Of a stretch of DNA of 38,626 nt, positions 32,512 through 38,626 are shown in pieces. Source of the DNA: CAADGY01 sp900696665 (GTDB lineage: Bacteria > Acidobacteriota > Terriglobia > Bryobacterales > Bryobacteraceae); assembly GCA_035063885.1 (NCBI GenBank), contig JAPSFM010000039.1, forward strand, positions 1 to 38,626, given 5' to 3'. The position numbers were made by a program, and so were the translations under genes. Under the pieces are notes generated by a model. It did no database searches and was not told the origin of the DNA. It worked only from the letters and a program-made list of their open reading frames with translations. Every line of letters begins with the position of its first letter. Positions within the stretch are counted from its first letter, which is position 1.

Positions 32512-34152
32512 GTGCCCAGACGGCTGGCGCAGAAACTCATTCTGTCCCTCACGGTGATCGTCCTGATCATCGAGGCGATCTTCGGATTCAGCAATGTCAA
32601 GACGCAGGAGCGCGAACTGCTGGACGCGATGATTGTCGGCGCGGACCAACTTTCAAAGGGCATCACCAGCGCCACGTGGCACGCCATGCTACTGGACAAC
32701 AAGGAGTCCGCGTACGAAGTGATGCAAATGATCGCCCTCAAACAGGGGATCGACAGCATACGTATGTTCAACCGCGAGGGGAAGGTGATGTTTGCGACGC
32801 GCGACGAGGAGCAACGCGGGTCGCAGGCAGGCAAGAACTCGGAGGCGTGTATCGGCTGTCACTCCACCGACCAACCAAAGGTGAACCTGGACGTCTCATC
32901 GCGGGTCAGGATTGTACCGGAGAGTGATGGCAGCCGGAGCCTGCGAATGGCTACACCGATCTATAACGAGCCCGCTTGCAGCCAGGCAGCATGCCACGCA
33001 CACCCCGCCGGCATGAAGGTATTGGGGGTGCTTGACCTGGCCCTGAGCCTTGACCCGGTGGATGAGCAGGTGGCCAACATGAAGATGCGCGTGCTGCTGG
33101 TGACGGGAAGCCAGATTCTGCTGATCAGCATATTCATCATCTTCTTTACGCGCTACTTCCTCAGCGGTCCCATCGGAAAGCTGGTGGAGGCCACCAAGAC
33201 GGTTAGCGCGATGCAACTCGACCGGCCCATTGAGATTGGCGGACGCAGCGAGGAGTTAGACGAACTGGCGCGGTCGTTCGAGTCGATGCGGGTGAGGCTT
33301 CGTACGGCGCTGGCCGAAATCAATCAATTCACGCACAGCCTGGAAACAAAGGTGAATGAACGTACCGAACAGTTGAAGGTGGCGCACCGGAAACTGCTTC
33401 AGACCGACCGGTTGGCGTCTCTGGGACAACTTGCGGCCAGTGTGGCGCATGAGATCAACAATCCCATATCCGGTGTTCTCAACCTTTCGATGTTGATGCA
33501 GCGCATACTGAAGGACGACGGCATTCCGCCCAACCGTATCGCCGATTTCCGCAAGTACCTCTCGCAGGTGACCGGGGAGACCTCGCGCGTGGGACGGATC
33601 GTATCGGATCTGCTCACCTTTTCACGCCGGTCTAAGCCTCAGCGCGCGCTCGCCGATCTCAATCGGATTGTTCGTTCCACCGTGTCTCTTACTTCACACA
33701 AGCTGAAGCTGGCGGGAGTAGCGGTGGAGATGAACCTGGCGGAGAACCTGCCCCAGGTTCCCTGTGATGCCTCACAGATCCAACAAGTTGTGCTGAACCT
33801 GGTACTGAATGCCGCCGAGGCGATGCATGCCCGCGCCGAGGGCCTGGTCCGCATCGGCACGCGGGTGGAGGAAAAAACATCCGCGGTTCTTCTTTTGGTC
33901 GAGGATTCGGGTGAAGGGATCCGTCCCGAACATCTGGCCAAGATCTTCGACCCGTTCTTCACGACGAAACCGGAAGGTAAAGGCGTGGGCTTGGGCCTCG
34001 CCGTTTCCTACGGTATTGTCGAAGCGCACGGGGGCGACATCGAGGTGGTGAGCAAGGTTGGAGAGGGCACAACCTTTGTGGTCCGGCTGCCGCTGGGTGA
34101 GATGCCTGCGCCCTCGGAGCCGGTGGGAGAAACGAAGGCCGCCGGCGTGTGA
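32512..34152 (+). CDS. Sensor histidine kinase with periplasmic c-type heme motifs
   Basis: 546-residue kinase. One membrane helix (about 9-27) and a second (about 192-213) frame a periplasmic sensor (28-190). That sensor carries a c-heme motif CIGCH (Cys113-His117) and a second Cys-rich site, CSQAACH (Cys156, Cys161, His162). The first fits covalent heme attachment; the second has the wrong spacing for the standard motif but resembles sites in related kinases. HAMP (about 213-268) and a coiled coil follow, then HisKA with His313 (ASVAHEINNP), and the ATPase with N-box LNLVLNAAEAM, G1 DSGEGI and G2 GKGVGLGLAV. It probably senses redox state, oxygen or NO. GTG start with GGAGGA. First of a three-gene operon. 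Confidence 0.9.
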   Translation: MPRRLAQKLILSLTVIVLIIEAIFGFSNVKTQERELLDAMIVGADQLSKGITSATWHAMLLDNKESAYEVMQMIALKQGIDSIRMFNREGKVMFATRDEEQRGSQAGKNSEACIGCHSTDQPKVNLDVSSRVRIVPESDGSRSLRMATPIYNEPACSQAACHAHPAGMKVLGVLDLALSLDPVDEQVANMKMRVLLVTGSQILLISIFIIFFTRYFLSGPIGKLVEATKTVSAMQLDRPIEIGGRSEELDELARSFESMRVRLRTALAEINQFTHSLETKVNERTEQLKVAHRKLLQTDRLASLGQLAASVAHEINNPISGVLNLSMLMQRILKDDGIPPNRIADFRKYLSQVTGETSRVGRIVSDLLTFSRRSKPQRALADLNRIVRSTVSLTSHKLKLAGVAVEMNLAENLPQVPCDASQIQQVVLNLVLNAAEAMHARAEGLVRIGTRVEEKTSAVLLLVEDSGEGIRPEHLAKIFDPFFTTKPEGKGVGLGLAVSYGIVEAHGGDIEVVSKVGEGTTFVVRLPLGEMPAPSEPVGETKAAGV

Positions 34153-34724
34153 GATGCATGCATGTCATTCCGATTGGCAGGGTCGAGCCGCGCGTCATCG
34201 AGACTGCTCAGAGATGCCTGGCGGATGCACTGGGCTGCAACACGGTTCTGGTGCCGGCCATGGAGGACTTCGAGTTCGCATACGATTCGGCACGCGAACA
34301 GTACAGCGCGCCGCAACTGTTGCAGCGCCTCGCGCGGCACCGCCTGGCGAATTCCTGGCGGTTGCTGGCGATTACGGAACTGGATTTGTTTATACCGATG
34401 CTCAGCTACGTTTACGGACAGGCCCAGTTGGGTGGCGCGCTGGCGATAGTATCCATTGCGAGACTGCGGCAGGAATTCCATGGCTTTCCCGCCGATGAAG
34501 GGTTGCTGATGGTCCGCACGGCAAAAGAGGTGTTGCACGAGACAGGGCATACGCTGGGACTGGTGCACTGCCGGGACGAGACCTGCGTCATGTCGCTCTC
34601 TACGAACATCCGCCAGGTAGATGTGAAGCGGCCGGCTTTCTGTGTGGACTGCCGCGTCCGGGCGGTCGATGCCGCGGGCGGGCATCGGAGACAGGAGATT
34701 TTAGAAGCGGGAGTTTCAGAATGA
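34149..34724 (+). CDS. Archaemetzincin (AmzA-type zinc metalloprotease)
   Basis: 191-residue protein with the full archaemetzincin signature HExxHxxGxxHCx4CxM...CxxC: His130, Glu131, His134, His140, Cys141, Cys146, Met148 and Cys165/Cys168 (LHETGHTLGLVHC, ETCVMS, CVDC). The three His bind catalytic zinc; the four Cys form a second, structural zinc site. Archaemetzincins are common in archaea and vertebrates but sporadic in bacteria, suggesting transfer; the physiological substrate is unknown. No signal peptide, so cytoplasmic. The GTG at 34149 overlaps the kinase stop by 4 nt and has AAGG 8 nt upstream; an ATG at 34158 is the alternative. Overlaps the next gene by 4 nt. Confidence 0.93.
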   Translation: MRCMHVIPIGRVEPRVIETAQRCLADALGCNTVLVPAMEDFEFAYDSAREQYSAPQLLQRLARHRLANSWRLLAITELDLFIPMLSYVYGQAQLGGALAIVSIARLRQEFHGFPADEGLLMVRTAKEVLHETGHTLGLVHCRDETCVMSLSTNIRQVDVKRPAFCVDCRVRAVDAAGGHRRQEILEAGVSE

Positions 34725-36076
34725 AGATGCAATGGGAAATTCTCGTCGCCGACGACGAAGAGGTGATGTGCGAATCGTTGGCCGCGTGGCTCCGGGAGGA
34801 CGGCTACTTGGTCGAGACCGCCTCGTCCGGCAGGGAGGCGGTGGCGAAAGCGCGCGAGAAGGATTACGCGATCTATTTTCTTGATCTCAAGATGCCGGGC
34901 GGAATGGATGGCATCGAGGCGATGATGGAGATACGCCGCCTGCACCCGGACGCGTCCATCATTATCATCACCGCGTATGCAACCGTCGATACAGCGATCA
35001 CGGCCATGAAGGAAGGCGCACAGGAATACATTGTCAAGCCGTGCAATCCCGAAGAGATCTCGCTGCTGGTGCGCCGCATCATCAAGGTCAAAAATCTTCA
35101 GCGCGAAAACACGATCCTGCGGAAAAAACTGGCACGGCAGTACCACTTCCAGGACATTATCTGTAAGAACCCGCGCATGCGTGGCGTCGTCGATATGGCG
35201 GTGCGGGTGGCGAATCTCAAAAGCACTGTGCTCATCCGTGGAGAAAGTGGTACCGGAAAGGAACTGGTCGCCCGCGCCGTTCATAACTCCGGCGACAGGG
35301 CGGCGAATAAATTCGTGGCCGTCAGTTGCGCAGCCCTGCCCGAGGGGTTGTTGGAATCGGAGATGTTCGGCCACGAGAAGGGTTCGTTCACCGGCGCCAT
35401 CGCCCAGAAAAAGGGAAAGTTTGAGTTGGCCGATGGCGGTACCATTTTTTTAGACGAGATCGGCGACATTTCACCGAAGCTTCAGGTGGACCTGCTGCGG
35501 GTCTTACAGGAAAAAAGTTTCTATCGTCTCGGAGGGTCGGAGGAGATCCGCACGGATGCCCGGGTTATCGCCGCCACGCACGTGGACCTGGAGCAGGCGG
35601 TCGCCGAGGGCAAGTTCCGCGAAGACCTTTTTTACCGGCTGAATGTAATCGAGATCCGTATTCCACCGCTCAGGGAGCGGCGCGACGACATCCCTCTGCT
35701 GGCCGATTACTTCGCCGAACGTATCTCGCGGGAAATGGGGCGCGATGTGATCGACATCTCCGAAGGCGCTTACAAGCTACTGATGGACCATCAGTGGCCG
35801 GGGAATGTACGTGAGCTGGAGAATGCGATCGAGCGCGCCATTGTAACCTCCAAGAGCCAGGTGCTGATGGAGGACGATTTTGCTTTCCTGCCCCGGTCCA
35901 ACGGAAAGCGCGTTTGGAACGTGCCGGTGGACACTACGCTTCAGGAAATGGAAAAGCAGGCCATTGCAGCGACGCTGGAGCGTACCCAGGGGAACATCAA
36001 AGATGCGGCGGCCGTCCTCGGCATCGATCGTTCCACGCTGTACGAGAAGATCAAACGGTACGAGATCCCTCGCTGA
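34721..36076 (+). CDS. NtrC-family sigma-54-dependent response regulator
   Basis: 451-residue activator: receiver domain (about 6-120; Asp11/12, phosphoacceptor Asp55 in FLDLKMPG, Lys in VKPCNP), AAA+ domain (about 145-375; Walker A GESGTGKE, Walker B LDEIGD, arginine finger region FREDLFYRLN) and a Fis-type helix-turn-helix at the end (GNIKDAAAVLGIDRSTLYEK). The sigma-54 contact loop reads GSFTGA, a Ser variant of GAFTGA. It is surely the partner of the heme kinase two genes upstream and would switch on sigma-54 promoters. Overlaps the archaemetzincin gene by 4 nt. No RpoN gene or clear -24/-12 promoter is in the window. Confidence 0.95.
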   Translation: MKMQWEILVADDEEVMCESLAAWLREDGYLVETASSGREAVAKAREKDYAIYFLDLKMPGGMDGIEAMMEIRRLHPDASIIIITAYATVDTAITAMKEGAQEYIVKPCNPEEISLLVRRIIKVKNLQRENTILRKKLARQYHFQDIICKNPRMRGVVDMAVRVANLKSTVLIRGESGTGKELVARAVHNSGDRAANKFVAVSCAALPEGLLESEMFGHEKGSFTGAIAQKKGKFELADGGTIFLDEIGDISPKLQVDLLRVLQEKSFYRLGGSEEIRTDARVIAATHVDLEQAVAEGKFREDLFYRLNVIEIRIPPLRERRDDIPLLADYFAERISREMGRDVIDISEGAYKLLMDHQWPGNVRELENAIERAIVTSKSQVLMEDDFAFLPRSNGKRVWNVPVDTTLQEMEKQAIAATLERTQGNIKDAAAVLGIDRSTLYEKIKRYEIPR

Positions 36077-36107
36077 AATTGGCCCCAGTGTAAATTAGTT
36101 AGAGAGA

Positions 36108-36749
36108 ATGCTACGAAAACTGTTCGTTTGCTCCATTTTTCTTGCCGGTTTTACGGCACTTGATGCCCAGAAATTTGAATTTTCCGTGAATGGTTCTTAC
36201 CTGCGTCTAAACGAGAAAGAACTCGGGTCCATTGACCTCGAAGATCCAGAAGACACAGACACTACCCTCAAGGGTGAGTACGGCTATGGGGCGCGGATTA
36301 CTCTGAATACACGCGGCTACTATGGACACGAGCTTTCCTACAGCCAGAGCCGCGCGAAGATGAGGACGGTGATTCGCAGTGTTGTTTCCGGCAGCACGGT
36401 CAGTGAGATCCACGAAGACCGGGTTATGGTTCAGCAGCTTTCGTACAATTTCCTGATCTACTTTATGCCAGCGGGCGAACGATGGCGGCCTTTCGTCACC
36501 GGAGGACTAATGGGTGTGCAGTATGGCGCTCCCAATTTTTCGGCATGGCCGGGAGGCGGCTCTCGCACTTACGGAGGTAATTATGGAGCGGGAATCAAGT
36601 TTCAATTATTCCCGCACATGCTGTTCCGGCTTGACTTCCGGGATAATTTCGCCGGCCGCCCCTATGACTTGAAGTTTCAGGATGTCGCCACGTCCGGCGG
36701 GATCTCGCGCTACATGGAGGGTTCCGCCGGTTTCTCCATCACCTTCTGA
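36108..36749 (+). CDS. Outer-membrane beta-barrel protein
   Basis: 213-residue exported protein with signal peptide (FVCSIFLAGFTALDAQ). The mature part has alternating beta-strands with aromatic belts (FEFSVNGSYLRLNE, YYGHELSYSQSRAK, MVQQLSYNFLIYFM, LFRLDFRDNFAGRPYD) and ends in Phe (GFSITF), the usual C-terminal signal of outer-membrane barrels. It is an eight-strand OmpA/OmpX-like barrel in size. Starts 31 nt after the response regulator stop, so it could be read through from that operon. Its stop directly abuts the GTG of the next gene. Function unknown. Confidence 0.75.
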   Translation: MLRKLFVCSIFLAGFTALDAQKFEFSVNGSYLRLNEKELGSIDLEDPEDTDTTLKGEYGYGARITLNTRGYYGHELSYSQSRAKMRTVIRSVVSGSTVSEIHEDRVMVQQLSYNFLIYFMPAGERWRPFVTGGLMGVQYGAPNFSAWPGGGSRTYGGNYGAGIKFQLFPHMLFRLDFRDNFAGRPYDLKFQDVATSGGISRYMEGSAGFSITF

Positions 36750-38279
36750 GTGAAAACTCCGCTGCGGAGAAGAACCGTGATCAATAAGAACGGATCTTCG
36801 GGTGTGCTCCTGGCAGCCGCGTTGTGCTGCTCCAGCGCGCTGGCAAACGGCGCTGTTCTCCAGGTGGGTCCGGGTAAGCCTTACAGCACCCCCTGTGCCG
36901 CAATCGCCGCGGCGGCAAACGGCGACACCATCGAAATCGACGCCGCGGGCGAATACCTGGGTGACGTCTGCGCCTGGAACAAGAACGATCTCACCATTCG
37001 AGGCGTCAACGGGCGTCCGCACATCCAGGCGAATGGCAGACACGCCCAGGGTAAAGGCATTTGGGTGGCGGGTGGCAGAAACCTGACGATCGAGAACATC
37101 GAGATGTCCGGCGCCGGATTGCCCGCTTCCATGGGCGCCAACGGCGCCGCCATTCGCGCTGAGGCCACCAACTGGACGGTTCGCAACTGCTACTTCCACG
37201 ATAACCAGAATTCCATTCTGGAAAGCAACGTCGCCGGCAGCAATATCCTCATCGAATACACGGAATTCGCCCGCAACGGGCATACCGGCGGCCAATCCCA
37301 TAACCTGTACATCGGGCACGCTGCCTCCCTGATCTACCGCTTCAACTACTCGCATGATTCCGTGGAGGGCCACCTGCTGAAGACGCGGGCAGCCGGCAAC
37401 TGGATTCTCTACAATCGCCTCAGCGGGGAGTCAGGCACGGGGAGCTATGAGATTGACGTGCCCAACGGCGGCACGACCTATGTGATCGGAAACCTCATTC
37501 AACAAGGCCCCAACTCGCACAACTCCACGCTCCTGTCTTACGGTGCGGAGAACGTTCACCCCCGGAATCCGGGCCACGATCTCTATGTGATCAACAACAC
37601 TTTCGTAAACCAACGCACGGCCGGCGCCACGTTCATCCGAGTTGACGCGCGGGGCGGCGTACCGGCGCTGGTCACCAACAACATCTTCGCCGGGCCGGGC
37701 ACTCTGGCCACCGGACTCCCCCCCGTACTTGTGGCGAATCTTCAGGTGAACGACCCCGCGCAAGGCGGCTTCGCCGGCTATGCTGATTTCGACTACCACC
37801 TGACGGCCGGTTCGCCCGCCATCAATGCCGGGGTAGAGCCGGGGCTGGCTGCCGATGGCACTCCGCTGGCGCCGGTTGCACAATACGTCCATCAGACGGC
37901 TGCGGAGGAGCGCATAACGTCGGAAGTCATCGACATCGGGGCTTACGAATATCACGATCCCACACCGCCGGTAATCACACCGGCCGTGCAGGGTCCCCAA
38001 GGCGCCGGTGGCTGGTACACCGGCAGGGTCACGATTAGCTGGTCGTTATCGGACCCCGAGACGGGGATCGCTTCGTCTACCGGCTGCGAGAGCACGGTTC
38101 TCACCGAGGACACGGCCGGCGTCACCCTTACCTGCTCGGCGGTAAACCGCGTGGGTCTGTCGAGTTCGGCATCGGTAACGGTCAAAATCGACAAGACCCA
38201 CCAGCCGTCGCGGGTCTGGCGGCGCCGGACTGCTCGCGATGGCTTCCCCATCTCCAGCTCGTCGCTGTGGGCACGGTGA
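36750..38279 (+). CDS. Exported right-handed beta-helix protein with frameshifted C-terminus
   Basis: 509-residue reading frame with GTG start directly after the previous stop. Signal peptide (about 12-31) then a parallel beta-helix (about 33-400) with ladder motifs such as VGPGKPYSTPCAAIAAAANG, LTIENIEMSGAG, WTVRNCYFHDN and ILIEYTEFARNG. Such folds occur in polysaccharide lyases and surface adhesins. An Ig-like module follows (SWSLSDPETGIASS, VTVKIDKT). After about 38194 the frame is lost and the last 28 residues are nonsense; the true continuation is found in other frames. It may still yield a working beta-helix domain. Confidence 0.75.
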   Translation: MKTPLRRRTVINKNGSSGVLLAAALCCSSALANGAVLQVGPGKPYSTPCAAIAAAANGDTIEIDAAGEYLGDVCAWNKNDLTIRGVNGRPHIQANGRHAQGKGIWVAGGRNLTIENIEMSGAGLPASMGANGAAIRAEATNWTVRNCYFHDNQNSILESNVAGSNILIEYTEFARNGHTGGQSHNLYIGHAASLIYRFNYSHDSVEGHLLKTRAAGNWILYNRLSGESGTGSYEIDVPNGGTTYVIGNLIQQGPNSHNSTLLSYGAENVHPRNPGHDLYVINNTFVNQRTAGATFIRVDARGGVPALVTNNIFAGPGTLATGLPPVLVANLQVNDPAQGGFAGYADFDYHLTAGSPAINAGVEPGLAADGTPLAPVAQYVHQTAAEERITSEVIDIGAYEYHDPTPPVITPAVQGPQGAGGWYTGRVTISWSLSDPETGIASSTGCESTVLTEDTAGVTLTCSAVNRVGLSSSASVTVKIDKTHQPSRVWRRRTARDGFPISSSSLWAR

Positions 38280-38515
38280 CACTTACAACGCGCCGCCGGA
38301 GCTGGTTTCAGCCGCCTTCCAGGTAACCGGCACCAGCAATCAACCGGGCGGCCACGGGTCCCGATCTCGTCATGTCCCCATCCCGAGCCGGCGAGTTCGG
38401 GATGCAACTCCGGGCGTCGCGACCAGGGCAACGAAATACCGCTTCCTCGCGGCCGCGGCTCCGCATCCGTTACCGAGCCACGACTGCGAGGAATGGAGCC
38501 GTGCGCGTTAGGCCC
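38194..38515 (+). pseudogene. Decayed C-terminal continuation of the beta-helix protein
   Basis: Pieces of a bacterial Ig/repeat domain lie in shifting frames: PPAVAGLAAPDCSRW and LQLVAVGTVT, then AAFQVTGTSNQ, then GPDLVMSPSRAGEFGMQLRA. These resemble a known type of module (D-T-PP-V, C-LWPPNH-LV-V-TVTA, PGSF-VTGTSN, PDVVI). At least three frame changes separate them, so this is erosion or, less likely, poor assembly. Confidence 0.55.
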
Positions 38516-38548
38516 ATTATGGGGCCCCAAGTGAGAATTTCGTACTCG

Positions 38549-38626
38549 TTAGGCGGCAGCCTTCAGCCCGACGGCGCGCAGCAACTCGTCCAGGTCGTCA
38601 ACAATTCGCTGGTATAGGCGGTCGAG
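38549..38626 (-). CDS. 3' end of an unidentified gene entering from the right edge
   Basis: The minus strand is open from the window edge to a TAA at 38551-38549 and reads LDRLYQRIVDDLDELLRAVG followed by LKAAA. It is helical and acidic-leucine rich and looks like protein, but 25 residues are too few to name a family. The start lies outside the window. Confidence 0.4.
   Translation of the reverse strand, partial: LDRLYQRIVDDLDELLRAVGLKAAA

Noticed and set aside
36077..36107. Possible sigma-54 -24/-12 promoter before the barrel gene (TTGGCCCC...)
   Set aside because: The GG at -24 is present but the GC at -12 is missing at the required spacing.
1..38626. CRISPR array, intact insertion sequence, prophage or integrase attachment site
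   Set aside because: No regular repeat-spacer pattern, transposase or integrase was seen; nothing resembling an insertion flanks the tRNA.

Overview
The window looks like a chromosomal segment of an Acidobacteriota bacterium, most likely of the Solibacter/Bryobacter group. This is an inference from gene content: a protein with the Solibacter-type C-terminal domain (TIGR03437), a Tat-exported sulfatase and GH109-like oxidoreductase, a DUF1080 protein, a BlaI/BlaR1 pair, a bacillithiol glycosyltransferase and many exported enzymes. GC is high, genes are dense, and there is no rRNA, CRISPR array, prophage or intact insertion sequence.

Layout. 1-5414: M20D amidohydrolase, a scrambled glutaminase pseudogene, a BlaR1/BlaI regulatory pair with a recognisable promoter, and a sulfatase. 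5528-9818: DUF5009-type membrane acyltransferase; a CheY-CheX pair behind a good match to a FliA (sigma-28) promoter; a TIGR03437 remnant; glycerol kinase; a conserved hypothetical protein. 9874-14869: a tight five-gene envelope/lipid operon (NfeD-type protease, slipin, SPOR protein, lipoyl synthase, apolipoprotein N-acyltransferase). 14870-16064: about 1.2 kb of decayed sequence with a YCF48-like pseudogene. 16065-19939: a minus-strand run of exported methyltransferase, NarL-type histidine kinase, beta-propeller lipoprotein and BshA. 19940-23827: TIGR03437 propeller protein, FecR protein, exported nitrilase. 23848-29121: ComEC, a possible small RNA with its own promoter and terminator, then an operon (read on the minus strand) of fabD, DUF1080 protein and a PpiC-type foldase. 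29189-32436: GH109-like oxidoreductase, tRNA-Gly(TCC), cytoplasmic nitrilase, and an AlgH/YqgE protein with a signal peptide. 32512-36076: a translationally coupled trio of a histidine kinase with c-type heme motifs, an archaemetzincin protease and an NtrC-type sigma-54 response regulator. 36108 to the end: an outer-membrane beta-barrel protein, a beta-helix protein whose 3' end is frameshifted, and the 3' end of a gene entering from the right.

The most interesting system is the heme kinase - archaemetzincin - sigma-54 regulator trio: a redox or gas sensor wired to an alternative sigma factor, with a rare zinc protease between the two. Second are the FliA-type promoter before cheY-cheX and the free-standing candidate RNA at 26391-26482. 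The window also holds four decayed coding stretches (glutaminase, TIGR03437 domain, YCF48 protein, beta-helix tail), so gene erosion is a theme. All assignments come from reading motifs by eye; no database search was run.
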